35,653 bases of DNA from Nitrospira sp. LK70. GTDB taxonomy: Bacteria > Nitrospirota > Nitrospiria > Nitrospirales > Nitrospiraceae. The stretch is from the NCBI GenBank assembly GCA_011090425.1, contig PHGD01000038.1, positions 1 through 35,653 of the forward strand, given 5' to 3'. The notes under the pieces were generated by a model. It was given only the letters and a program-made list of their open reading frames with translations. It made no database searches and was not told where the DNA came from. Positions 28,446 through 35,653 of this stretch are shown here, piece after piece (position 1 is the stretch's first letter; every line of letters begins with the position of its first letter). Both the position numbers and the translations under genes were made by a program.

Positions 28446-28936
28446 AGAGTGTTGAAGGAAACGTTGACCACTTGCCCAAGTCTTGCCAGTAACGTCTTTG
28501 CCCTTTGAACGTAGTAAGAGCTTTCTTGCTTATGGAGCCTGATGACGGAAACCAGGAGATCACGAGCGGTATCAGTCTGCCCTTGATTAAGCGCTAGTTC
28601 TCCGCTGTAGAGAGCGCAAGAGGCTGCCATTGCTTTGACATCGACCGCCACCCGGCTCGTTGGATTGGCCACTAGACGCTCAAGATGAGTTGGCAACGGC
28701 AGGACAAACCCTTCGTTCACCTCTTGGCTAGCTGAACGCAGTTGCCTCAGATCTGAACTCGCCTGTGCTAAATCAGAGGTTGATTTACAATCGGCATAGG
28801 TATTCCACAGTGACATGAAGCCGCTATTTCTTACCTCTGTCATTTGGGACGAAACACCGGATGCACAACCTGAGGCAAGAACCGCTACTCCCAATAACCC
28901 CACCATCAGCCTTGCTTTGAGCGTGTCATGCTTCAT
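28442..28936 (-). CDS. Putative lipoprotein of unknown function
   Basis: A 164-residue protein starting M-K-H-D-T-L-K-A-R-L with a hydrophobic run L-M-V-G-L-L-G-V-A-V-L-A-S-G-C; the Cys at 24 follows a plausible lipobox. The mature protein is mainly helical (L-A-Q-A-S-S-D-L-R-Q-L, T-A-R-D-L-L-V-S-V-I-R-L) with two further Cys, and the C-terminal part looks like a TPR-type pair of helices. A GGAG motif lies about ten bases before the ATG on the minus strand. It converges with glgA, overlapping its end by four bases. No function can be assigned. Confidence 0.72.
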   Translation of the reverse strand: MKHDTLKARLMVGLLGVAVLASGCASGVSSQMTEVRNSGFMSLWNTYADCKSTSDLAQASSDLRQLRSASQEVNEGFVLPLPTHLERLVANPTSRVAVDVKAMAASCALYSGELALNQGQTDTARDLLVSVIRLHKQESSYYVQRAKTLLARLGQVVNVSFNTL

Positions 28937-29097
28937 TTCATTTATGCTCCAGCTGAAGGAAATGCAAATAGCAGGCCTGAGAAGAATCGCCTGAAATTGT
29001 AATTAAAATAAGAGAGTTTGGCGGATTCATCTGGTAGCAATGTGTTAATCTCGACTCACTGTTGCGTCATTGACACATCGGTGTATGAAGAGATCTA

Positions 29098-29706
29098 TTA
29101 AGAATTGAAGATTTGGACGAGAATTCCAGTACGGGTGGTAGCGTTGGTCTTTCGCATGATGTGCTTAATGTGTTCTTTTACAGTTTGTTCAGTAATCTGG
29201 AGAGCATTGGCGATTTCCTTATTGGTCCAGCCTTTTGCCAGATTTTCAACGACCGATTGCTCGCGGTTAGTCAACTGAAAACGTTCTCTAGCATGTTCTG
29301 TATTGAGGTTTTGTTTCCGCCCCAACTCTTCCATGGTAACCACAAGCCTGGCGTTTTGGATGCCTCCTCGATCCGGTAAGCCAAAACCTCTTAAAAGGAT
29401 AGGCTGATTAGGGTCACCCGTCACGCGCTTGAGTTCGAATTGTTCCCAATCCTTGGCTTCTGTACGTATGTGAAGGGCTTTAATAATTTCCGCACAAAGC
29501 TCTGTCAGCGCTGTTGGGAGGACGCCATGCGCTGAGATCGTAGTAGTGCTCCCCTGGTCGACGGCATTGATCTTCTTGGCCAGTTCCGTAGCTTGCCGAT
29601 TCATATGCAGGAGTTGCATGGATGCTGACAGCACCACTATCCCGGACCCGGCTCTCTGATCAGCAAGCGCATCTGTTTGGTCAATGCCTTTAACTGCTTC
29701 TGTCAT
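29098..29706 (-). CDS. LuxR-family transcriptional regulator with a PAS-like N-terminal domain
   Basis: Of its 202 residues, 20-130 resemble a PAS sensor fold (G-I-V-V-L-S-A-S-M-Q-L-L-H-M-N-R-Q-A, later L-V-V-T-M-E-E-L). Residues 143-200 are a LuxR/FixJ helix-turn-helix: F-Q-L-T-N-R-E-Q-S-V-V-E-N-L-A-K-G, N-K-E-I-A-N-A-L, T-E-Q-T-V-K-E-H-I-K-H-I-M-R-K. There is no phospho-receiver domain, so input is probably a small ligand, a cofactor or a partner protein. It reads away from the PilZ gene across 330 bases and toward the lipoprotein gene 160 bases away. Targets are unknown. Confidence 0.88.
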   Translation of the reverse strand: MTEAVKGIDQTDALADQRAGSGIVVLSASMQLLHMNRQATELAKKINAVDQGSTTTISAHGVLPTALTELCAEIIKALHIRTEAKDWEQFELKRVTGDPNQPILLRGFGLPDRGGIQNARLVVTMEELGRKQNLNTEHARERFQLTNREQSVVENLAKGWTNKEIANALQITEQTVKEHIKHIMRKTNATTRTGILVQIFNS

Positions 29707-30030
29707 ATGTAAGTTAAGACATCACAAAATGATTGAGTTAATGAGGTACAGACGCTCAAGAACAATTAGCCTTAGCTGGATCCAATAACAAATACGAGTG
29801 TGACGCAGGAATAGTACCTAACACTTCCGAGGTAGTCAACATATACCTTTGAAGAAGCAGCCTACGTCCTCGGTATTGTTGATCCAGGAAGCGATAAATA
29901 TATTCCGCATAGATTTGACATAAGGTGCCGGGCTCGTTCGGACAAGGCCTGGCCCATGTCCGGGTAGCCAATATCCTGTTTAAGAACACAATTTCAAGCC
30001 GAGGAATTAGAGATCTTACTGAGGGGAGGA
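29707..30030. other. Divergent intergenic region, no gene
   Basis: A relatively AT-rich stretch of 324 bases between the leftward regulator and the rightward PilZ gene. It holds the candidate minus-strand promoter at 29763-29791 and a lone TTGACA at 29915-29920 with no good -10. A minus-strand frame crosses it and runs into the PilZ gene, but its composition does not look like protein. Confidence 0.45.
29763..29791 (-). promoter_or_regulatory. Candidate promoter for the LuxR-type regulator
   Basis: Read on the minus strand: TTGTTA (29791-29786), 17 bases, TAATTG (29768-29763). It lies about 57 bases before the regulator start. Pattern only. Confidence 0.35.
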
Positions 30031-30384
30031 ATGGACGTGGAGTCAATGGAATGGGAGTGGTCGATAAGAGATAGCCATGAAAACCATAGTGAGCGGGCGG
30101 CGTTGCTGCGGCCAATTCTTTATGAAATGACAGCGTCAGAGACAGGGAATGCTGATGCTGTCAAAGGGGGGAAAGCGCTATCCCTGAATATAAGTAGCGG
30201 AGGCATGTTAGTTCTTATGGACCGAGCTCCGGAGATTGAACAGGTATTGAAGGTCTACGTGCCCACCCCTATAACGATCGCTGAAACGCCAACGCTTGCT
30301 GAAGTGCGTTGGACAAGAAAGCTTCCGATTGGAGATTCAAGTAGCCGCATCACCTATTTCGTAGGGCTGAAGTTCATATTTTAG
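30031..30384 (+). CDS. PilZ-domain protein
   Basis: A single-domain protein of up to 117 residues. The c-di-GMP-binding marks are partly present: an R-A-A-L-L-R-P-I segment near residue 23 (spacing R-x4-R rather than R-x3-R) and L-N-I-S-S-G-G (N-x-S-x-x-G) near residue 52, followed by M-L-V-L and L-A-E-V-R-W-T and a final Y-F-V-G-L-K-F-I-F, all typical of PilZ barrels. GGGGAGGA directly abuts the ATG at 30031, which is too close for use; GTG 30037, six bases behind it, has ideal spacing and may be the real start. It probably senses cyclic di-GMP, but binding is uncertain because of the arginine spacing. Confidence 0.72.
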   Translation: MDVESMEWEWSIRDSHENHSERAALLRPILYEMTASETGNADAVKGGKALSLNISSGGMLVLMDRAPEIEQVLKVYVPTPITIAETPTLAEVRWTRKLPIGDSSSRITYFVGLKFIF

Positions 30385-30649
30385 CTTTGCCTGGCCGCAC
30401 GTCACACGTAGGGATATCGATAGATGTCGAAATCACACACATCCGTTCAATGAATTGCTGGATATTCGCGTTCCCTGCATGGTGGTCAAGAAGTGCTTCG
30501 CCGCCGAGGAGCCTGGTTTCATCTTTATGCCACAAGCGAGAATGCGAGTTTGGTCAGGACCAACCCACACAGGAACGAGCCAAGGCGCATCGGTTCTCGA
30601 CTGATCAGCAGTTCTCACAATCGAAAGGCTGTCTGTGATCTTCACAGTA

Positions 30650-31287
30650 GCTCGATGTCCTTGTTCGAAATGACACGGCCTCCGATACCTGAGAGTCGAA
30701 TGCAAATACCTGGTGTTGTACAAATCTACCCACGCCGCCAGGGCGCGTTCCAGGTGTAGGACACTCGCCCACTCCCGGAGGTAGAGGAGTTCTTCCTTCA
30801 GCGTCGGCATGAGCCGTTCCAGTCGGTGTTCCCGTTCGGATGATTGTCGCTCATCAATAACAGCCCTCGACCCTGGACCCCCGCCGGGCATTGGTGTTGT
30901 GCTGTCTGTTCCGGCACCAGGAGCCTGCGAGTGTGTTTCGTTTTCCTCCCGACATCGTGGCCGACAGTCTTCTTCGTGTAGCTATCCAGGACCAGGACAA
31001 GGTAGGTCCAGTCACCTGCTCCACCAGCAGCACATGGGCCCAGATGCCTCGATAACCTCAGAACGGATGCCCGGCTTTGGGGGCAGGATCCGCTGCAGGA
31101 CGACCTCATTGCGCTTGGCGACGGTCGCCGAGGCGCGCAGCCCGATCAGCAAGAAGTACAGTCGCAGCAAGGTGCCCACGGCCAACACCGTGATCGGATG
31201 GTCGGTGAACGCAAAGCAGACTTTGGGTACGGCGGTGACGCTGCAGGGCGACGAATTCGTATGCCAAACCTCCTGTGCCGACAACAT
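30650..31287 (-). pseudogene. Degraded IS3-type transposase (integrase core) fragments
   Basis: Three minus-strand frames carry pieces of one DDE integrase. The first is an upstream piece at about 31287-31012. The second, at about 31050-30825, has W-T-Y-L-V-L-V-L-D-S-Y-T-K-K-T-V-G, then G-V-Q-G-R-G-L-L-L-M-S-D-N. The third, at about 30825-30654, has R-L-M-P-T-L-K-E-E-L-L-Y-L-R-E-W and Y-N-T-R-Y-L-H-S-T-L. In intact relatives roughly 30 residues lie between S-D-N and N-P-K-G-N; here they are deleted (S-D-N-H-P-N-G-N-T-D), and a frameshift occurs at the catalytic Glu motif. The gene is dead. The flanking 30385-30650 shows no coding content I can support. Confidence 0.72.
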
Positions 31288-31291
31288 TGAC

Positions 31292-31319
31292 TTGTCACAC
31301 AGGCACTTGCCAAAATATG
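31292..31319 (+). promoter_or_regulatory. Weak candidate promoter upstream of the lipoprotein/FTR1 unit
   Basis: TTGTCA (31292-31297), 16 bases, AATATG (31314-31319), 49 bases before the lipoprotein ATG at 31368. Pattern only; no Fur-box-like inverted repeat was recognised nearby. Confidence 0.25.
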
Positions 31320-31367
31320 CGCCTCACTCGCTCCTCCTCTCCATGTGAAGAGCCGAGGACGTCAATA

Positions 31368-31576
31368 ATGTCCCGAACAGTCGCGATACTGCTCACGATC
31401 CTACAGGCGGGCTGACCGGATGTGCGTCAACATGGGAAGGCGTGGAAGTGAAGGATGCAAATGATGGTCAGCGGGATCCAGATAAGCGGATGACGTTAGT
31501 CTTCGCAGTTATATCTACTTACACACACTCCATGAACGGGAGAGGACGAAGCCCACGGAAAATCGAGACACAATGA
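31368..31576 (+). pseudogene. Small lipoprotein gene with a -1 type frameshift, overlapping the FTR1 start
   Basis: ATG 31368 is preceded by GAGGA (31355-31359) and encodes a signal-like M-S-R-T-V-A-I-L-L-T-I-L-Q-A-G, then hits TGA 31413-31415. The frame beginning one base earlier, at 31412, continues with L-T-G-C-A-S, an excellent lipobox at exactly the right place, then T-W-E-G-V-E-V-K-D-A-N-D-G and stays open to TGA 31574-31576. That stop overlaps the ATG of the cytochrome-FTR1 gene (ATGA). The simplest reading is one missing base in a lipoprotein gene of about 68 codons; a programmed frameshift or an assembly error are alternatives. The last 20 or so residues look less protein-like. Confidence 0.45.
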
Positions 31577-33519
31577 AGCCCATACGTACCTTGTTGTTCT
31601 TGACATACTCGCTCTCGTGGTGGCTGACGGTGATGCTGTTGGTCTCGATCATGCACGGCGTCGCGATGGCAACGCCGGCTATAGAGGAAAAGGCACAGAC
31701 CATCGTCCACATGCTGGATTATGTCGGTGTGGATTACCCCGGAGTCGTGCAGGATGGCAAGGTGGTGAACGCCGAGGAGTACGCGGAACAGCACGAGTTT
31801 GCCACTCAGGTCGTAGTCCTTCTAGACCAGTTGCCCGCCGTTGCCGAGCAGCCGATGCTGTTGGAGCAGGCGCGTGGGCTTCTCGCGCGCATCGAGGCCA
31901 AGGCTCCTGGCAGCGAGATTTCCATGCTCATCGGTCGGCTGCGCATAGACGTGATCCAAGCGTGGAAGCTGAGTGTGGCGCCACAACAACCTCCCGACCT
32001 CCAGCAGGCCGCGAGACTCTTTGCTCAACACTGTGTTGCGTGCCACGGCACGCAGGGCCGAGGCGACGGGACACTGGCGAAGGGTATGGAACCGGCACCT
32101 AGCGACCTACAGGATGAGGCCCGCATGCGCCAGCGAAGTCTGTACGGTCTGTACAATACCATTACGCTTGGCGTGCACGGCACGCCGATGCGCGCCTTCA
32201 CCGAACTCTCTGAGGCCGACCGCTGGGCACTGGCCTTCTTTGCCGGCGGTTTGCGCGCAGATTCTGAAGTGGTGGCGAACGGGGAGGCACTGTGGCGGCA
32301 AGGCGAGGGCAGAAAAAATTTTGAAAGCCTGCGCGGGCTGGTGATAGAGGCGCCCAGTGACCAAGCTTCTCCTGGTTCATCGATGGACGCTGTGCGTGCC
32401 TACCTGACACAACAGCCACATGCGCTGCAGGCCGCCGCTCAGAGGCCGCTGGCTTTTTCCCGTACTAAGGTCGACGAGGCAGCGCAAGCCTATGCGAAGG
32501 GCAAGCGAGAAGATGCACAGCGCCTGGCGACAGCTGCCTACCTTGACGGCTTCGAGCTGATCGAATCGGCACTGGACAATGTTGATGCGCCGCCGCGCTT
32601 GGAGATTGAGCACGAGATGACGGCGCTACGGACGGCCATTCGGGAGGGGCGACCGCCCGAGGCCGTAACAGCGCAGACCACGAAGGTCAAGGCTCTGCTC
32701 GACCGTGCCGATGATGCGCTCTCCGGCAGCAGCTTATCCCCGAATACGGCCTTCGTAAGTTCCATGCTGATCTTGTTACGCGAGGGATTGGAAGCAATCT
32801 TGGTGCTTTCAGCCATCGTGGCCTTCACCGTCAAGACGGGGCGGCATGATGCCTCACCATACATCCACGCCGGTTGGGTCGGAGCTTTGGCGCTGGGCGG
32901 CATCACATGGATCATCGCTCGTTACGCTCTCAGCCTCTCGGGCGCCAGCCGCGAACTGACTGAAGGCATCACGGCGCTGCTGGCTGCGGCCATGCTGCTA
33001 TACGTCGGCTGGTGGCTGCACAACCGCGCGAATGCGCGGGCATGGAACCGCTTCATCCGTGAGCAAATCAATGCCGCGCTGGGCAAGCGCACGCTGTGGG
33101 CGATGGCCGGTATCTCGTTCCTCGTCGTGTACCGCGAGTTGTTCGAGATGATCCTGTTTTACGAGACATTGTGGTCGCAGGCCGGTGCGGCAGGGCAGGG
33201 CGCGGTGTTGTGGGGTATTGCCACCGCGGCGTTGCTGCTGGTACTGATCGGCGGCATGATCCTTCGCTACAGCGTGCGTCTGCCGATCGGGCCGTTTTTT
33301 ACGGTCACCTCCAGCCTGCTGGCACTGATGGCCGTCGTCTTTGTGGGGAATGGGGTTGCGGCACTGCAAGAAGCAGGCGTGCTGGAAACGACGACGGTGC
33401 GCTTCTTCTCACTGCCGATGTTGGGAATCCACCCAAGCGCGCAGAGCCTCATGCTCCAGGCGCTGACACTTGCGTTGATCGCCGGTGGATTCTGGTCCAG
33501 CCGGGCGAAGGCGGTCTAA
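31573..33519 (+). CDS. Cytochrome c-FTR1 family iron permease fusion
   Basis: A 648-residue envelope protein. The signal segment is about 1-33 (V-A-M-A/T-P). A periplasmic helical part leads to a cytochrome c domain with heme motif C-V-A-C-H (154-158) and a downstream G-T-P-M-R-A-F as the likely Met ligand. A helical linker follows, then an FTR1 permease domain of about seven membrane helices from residue 395. It holds the iron motifs R-E-G-L-E (403-407) and a diverged second R-E-L-F-E (521-525). In FTR1 systems ferrous iron is oxidised and passed through these Glu helices; fused cytochrome would provide the redox step. The ribosome binding site is weak, so translation may couple to the overlapping upstream frame. 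Codon choice (many GCG and CTG) seems to differ from the backbone, suggesting transfer. Confidence 0.9.
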   Translation: MKPIRTLLFLTYSLSWWLTVMLLVSIMHGVAMATPAIEEKAQTIVHMLDYVGVDYPGVVQDGKVVNAEEYAEQHEFATQVVVLLDQLPAVAEQPMLLEQARGLLARIEAKAPGSEISMLIGRLRIDVIQAWKLSVAPQQPPDLQQAARLFAQHCVACHGTQGRGDGTLAKGMEPAPSDLQDEARMRQRSLYGLYNTITLGVHGTPMRAFTELSEADRWALAFFAGGLRADSEVVANGEALWRQGEGRKNFESLRGLVIEAPSDQASPGSSMDAVRAYLTQQPHALQAAAQRPLAFSRTKVDEAAQAYAKGKREDAQRLATAAYLDGFELIESALDNVDAPPRLEIEHEMTALRTAIREGRPPEAVTAQTTKVKALLDRADDALSGSSLSPNTAFVSSMLILLREGLEAILVLSAIVAFTVKTGRHDASPYIHAGWVGALALGGITWIIARYALSLSGASRELTEGITALLAAAMLLYVGWWLHNRANARAWNRFIREQINAALGKRTLWAMAGISFLVVYRELFEMILFYETLWSQAGAAGQGAVLWGIATAALLLVLIGGMILRYSVRLPIGPFFTVTSSLLALMAVVFVGNGVAALQEAGVLETTTVRFFSLPMLGIHPSAQSLMLQALTLALIAGGFWSSRAKAV

Positions 33520-33650
33520 CCAACGTACCACATCTACAGCCCGGGTATTGTTCCGGCGAGGCGGTCCTCGACTGTGCCTTCCTTAATCTGATACTTCTCA
33601 AAGTGCCGTTCATGTCCGACCCGGATATCGTGGTGCGATGTTCGTGACGG

Positions 33651-34292
33651 ATGGGCCTCGACACTCTTCATATGAATATACAAGTAGGCATTGCATCTTT
33701 TGCCGGCACCGGCGTCGAATTTCTAGAAACCGCCGTGATTGCCTATGCGTTAGCTCGAACCGGTTCCGTCAAGGAGGCGATCATCGGAACGGTGCTGGGA
33801 AATCTGCTCATAGCCCTCCCAGCCTATGCCGCCTGGCCATGGCTCGCCCGTATTCCCATTCACCTCTTCCAAGGCATGGTCGGCATGCTCCTGCTCTGGC
33901 TCGGCGGGTCGTGGTTGATCAAGTCCGTCCGTCGGAAGCGGCACAAGCAACGGCCGAGGTGGGTCGACGCTCCTCTGCGGGAGTTTCCAAGCAGCAACGA
34001 ATCGAGCGGAACAAGGTTCGACTACTTCACGACGTTGATCATGACGAAAAGCGCCGCGATCGAAGCTTTTGAAATCTGCATGATCGTCTCAGCGTTGGCA
34101 GTGGCGTCTGGGGCGTGGGGTTCTGCATTGACGGGAATGACCGTGGCGTTGGTGGCAACAGGGTGCCTGGTGATCGTCGCAAAAGGCAAACTTCAGCGTG
34201 TGCCGGAGGTGGACTTCAAGCTATGGACCGGAGTGCTGCTTTCATTGATCGGCTTCTGGTGGATGTACGAAGGATTGGTGAATTGGCCGTGA
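33651..34292 (+). CDS. Six-helix membrane protein with paired E-x-x-E helices, possible metal transporter
   Basis: Up to 213 residues (ATG 33651; ATG 33672 is the alternative). It has about six transmembrane segments in two halves joined by a basic cytoplasmic loop (K-S-V-R-R-K-R-H-K-Q-R). Each half starts with a matching helix: G-V-E-F-L-E-T-A-V-I-A-Y-A-L-A and A-I-E-A-F-E-I-C-M-I-V-S-A-L-A, both followed by a small-residue loop and a G-rich helix (A-I-I-G-T-V-L-G; S-A-L-T-G-M-T-V-A). This internal duplication with membrane Glu pairs recalls FTR1 and TMEM165-like transporters and the COG4280 group, but I cannot place it firmly. Standing 131 bases after the FTR1 fusion, it probably works in the same uptake or efflux process. 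Confidence 0.7.
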   Translation: MGLDTLHMNIQVGIASFAGTGVEFLETAVIAYALARTGSVKEAIIGTVLGNLLIALPAYAAWPWLARIPIHLFQGMVGMLLLWLGGSWLIKSVRRKRHKQRPRWVDAPLREFPSSNESSGTRFDYFTTLIMTKSAAIEAFEICMIVSALAVASGAWGSALTGMTVALVATGCLVIVAKGKLQRVPEVDFKLWTGVLLSLIGFWWMYEGLVNWP

Positions 34293-34352
34293 GCGACTCC
34301 TGGTCCGAATAAGCAGCTCATGCACGCCGCTATAGGCCAGAGAAGATAAACT

Positions 34353-35414
34353 TTAGAATACCGGCTTCGGAGTGATTGCCGCAGCGAGTTCGGTCAAGAG
34401 GCGTTCGGTCTCATCCCAGCCAAGACAGGCATCGGTAATGGAGACGCCGTGAAGGAGCGCGACGCCTTCTTTCCACGCTTGTCTGCCGGGATTGAGGTTG
34501 CTTTCGATCATCAAGCCCATGATCGCCTGCCGGCCCTCACGGAACTGCTTCAGAACTTCACGGGCGACGAGGCCCTGACGCGTATGGTCCTTACGGGAAT
34601 TATCGTGCGAGCAATCGATCATGATGGAACGGGCGATACCTTCGCCGGCTACTGCAGTCTCAGCAGACGCGACATGTTCTGGCTCGTAGTTGGTTCTTCC
34701 ACCCCCACCGCGCAGCACGATATGGCGGTCGGGATTGCCCATGGTTTTGATGATTGCCGTTTGTCCATCGGCGTTGATGCCGACGAAGTGGTGCGGCGTG
34801 TGGGCGGAAGTCATGGCATTAATCGCAACCTGGAGGCTGCCTTCGGTCCCGTTCTTAAAACCAACCGGCATCGATAGACCGCTGGCCATTTCTCGATGGG
34901 TTTGGCTTTCCGTGGTGCGGGCCCCGATCGCCGTCCAACTGATGAGGTCGGCGATGTACTGCGGACTGATCGGGTCCAATAATTCGGTGCCGCAGGGGAG
35001 GCCTATCTGATTGATCTTGAGGAGAATCGTTCTCGCCAGCTCCATACCCGTCGCGATATCGCAAGTACCGTCCAGGTGAGGGTCATTGATGAGGCCTTTC
35101 CATCCCACGGTGGTCCTGGGCTTTTCGAAATAGGTCCGCATCACAATCAAGAAACGATCACGGAATGCATCGGCGACCGACTTGAGCTTGGCGGCATATT
35201 CATAGGCGGCATCGGGGTCATGAATGGAGCAGGGTCCGGCGATGACCAGGAGTCTGTCACGATCCCTTCCGTGGAGAATTTTGCGAATCGCTTCTCGGGT
35301 TTCGACGACGAGTGCCGCAGCCTGATCGGTAATGGGTAGCTTGATCTTAATGGCGCGCGGGGATGGCAAGGCCTTGATTTCAATAACATGCTGATTGTCG
35401 ATCGGTCTATTCAT
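34353..35414 (-). CDS. aroG: 3-deoxy-7-phosphoheptulonate (DAHP) synthase, class I
   Basis: First step of the shikimate pathway: condenses PEP and erythrose-4-phosphate. The 353 residues have the class I alpha signatures: A-G-P-C-S-I-H-D (metal Cys62), R-T-Y-F-E-K-P-R-T-T-V-G-W-K-G-L, P-V-G-F-K-N-G-T, H-I-V-L-R-G-G, D-C-S-H-D-N-S (metal His), M-I-E-S-N-L (metal Glu) and a C-terminal T-D-A-C-L-G-W-D. Whether it is the Phe-, Tyr- or Trp-sensitive isoenzyme cannot be told, so the symbol could equally be aroF or aroH. GGAAGGA lies about 12 bases upstream on the minus strand. It converges with the E-x-x-E membrane protein and stands alone next to an insertion sequence. Confidence 0.95.
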   Translation of the reverse strand: MNRPIDNQHVIEIKALPSPRAIKIKLPITDQAAALVVETREAIRKILHGRDRDRLLVIAGPCSIHDPDAAYEYAAKLKSVADAFRDRFLIVMRTYFEKPRTTVGWKGLINDPHLDGTCDIATGMELARTILLKINQIGLPCGTELLDPISPQYIADLISWTAIGARTTESQTHREMASGLSMPVGFKNGTEGSLQVAINAMTSAHTPHHFVGINADGQTAIIKTMGNPDRHIVLRGGGGRTNYEPEHVASAETAVAGEGIARSIMIDCSHDNSRKDHTRQGLVAREVLKQFREGRQAIMGLMIESNLNPGRQAWKEGVALLHGVSITDACLGWDETERLLTELAAAITPKPVF

Positions 35415-35525
35415 GAGGGGTTACGTCCTTCCACTCTCATTCTTGGTGACACCTTGAGGGGGGTAACACTTTAACGAATCAGGCAACAAAAGTCCATACC
35501 GGTTGCCCCGATTGTAATCCCAACA

Positions 35526-35653
35526 TGATAATGTCCGCTTTGGCCAAGATAGAAATGTCCTCTTCGTTGCTAGACTGGCCGCTCTCACAAGGAGGGCGGG
35601 ATGGTCGGAGAGGACAGGGTACTCATGAGTGGGAAGGAACTGCGGCGGGTCCA
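35526..35653 (+). mobile_element. Left end of an insertion sequence (runs off the window)
   Basis: AATGTCC occurs at 35530-35536 and again at 35554-35560, a 24-base period typical of subterminal transposase-binding repeats in some ISs. A strong GGAGGG at 35591-35596 then precedes a transposase start at 35601. The exact left boundary is uncertain; TGATAATGTCC near 35526 is the likely tip. No target duplication can be checked with only one end in view. Confidence 0.5.
35601..35653 (+). CDS. N-terminus of a transposase, probably ISNCY-type (partial)
   Basis: An ATG with GGAGGG five bases before it opens a frame M-V-G-E-D-R-V-L-M-S-G-K-E-L-R-R-V that runs off the window. The M-S-x-K-E-L-R-R-V stretch is the usual beginning of integrase-core transposases with an N-terminal helix-turn-helix (ISNCY-like group). 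Only 17 residues are visible, so the family call is tentative. The second in-frame ATG (35625) could also be used. Confidence 0.5.
   Translation, partial: MVGEDRVLMSGKELRRV

Noticed and set aside
29756..30115. Minus-strand open frame of 119 codons across the LuxR-PilZ gap
   Set aside because: It overlaps the PilZ coding region antisense, has no ribosome binding site and no protein-like pattern.
30809..31348. Plus-strand 179-codon frame over the IS remnant
   Set aside because: Ser/Arg/Gly-rich antisense shadow of the minus-strand transposase pieces.
35415..35525. Attenuator or leader peptide before aroG
   Set aside because: No aromatic-rich short frame and no paired terminator hairpins are visible on the minus strand; only weak promoter-like words.

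Overview
The window reads as a chromosomal segment of a Nitrospira-like bacterium (phylum Nitrospirota). This is inferred from moderately high GC, the overall style of the proteins (an FGE-domain fragment, PilZ and LuxR/PAS-type regulators, a secreted protein I cannot assign) and the housekeeping gene order; no ribosomal RNA or other direct taxonomic marker is present. About 80 percent is a dense housekeeping backbone. The accessory material sits at the two ends.

Left end (1-2511): a small gene graveyard. It holds the C-terminus of an ISL3-like transposase, an unrecognised coding-like fragment, an FGE/sulfatase-modifying-factor domain gene broken by one in-frame amber codon, an extragenic palindrome, the remnant of a ribbon-helix-helix antitoxin, and then an apparently intact Phd/YefM-RelE/ParE toxin-antitoxin pair.

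Backbone, part 1 (2662-12183): ispH (isoprenoid synthesis) and smc (chromosome condensation) read rightward. A leftward operon tmk-holB-metG-orf284 follows (dTMP synthesis, clamp loader, methionyl-tRNA synthetase, a secreted protein of unknown role). Credible divergent promoters lie between tmk and the rightward DUF502 gene.

Backbone, part 2 (12385-28445): DUF502 membrane protein, glmU and glmS (UDP-GlcNAc supply), gatC-panD-gatA-(DUF948)-(YtxH-like)-gatB, eno, ftsB-like, era, mgtE, recO, DUF971 protein, a lipoprotein and glgA, all rightward with short gaps and several ATGA overlaps. The Glu/Asp-tRNA amidotransferase genes are all present but interrupted by panD (pantothenate) and by two small envelope-type genes.

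Right accessory part (28442-34292): a leftward lipoprotein and a leftward PAS-like/LuxR regulator, a rightward PilZ-domain protein, a degraded IS3-type transposase, then a putative metal-uptake island. The island holds a frameshifted small lipoprotein whose stop overlaps the start of a cytochrome c-FTR1 iron permease fusion, followed by a small six-helix membrane protein with two E-x-x-E helices. The window closes with leftward aroG/aroF (DAHP synthase) and the left end of a second insertion sequence.

No rRNA, tRNA or CRISPR array was recognised. The most interesting leads are the frameshifted lipoprotein coupled to the FTR1 fusion and its E-x-x-E membrane neighbour, the amber-interrupted FGE-fold gene, and the mixed gat operon.
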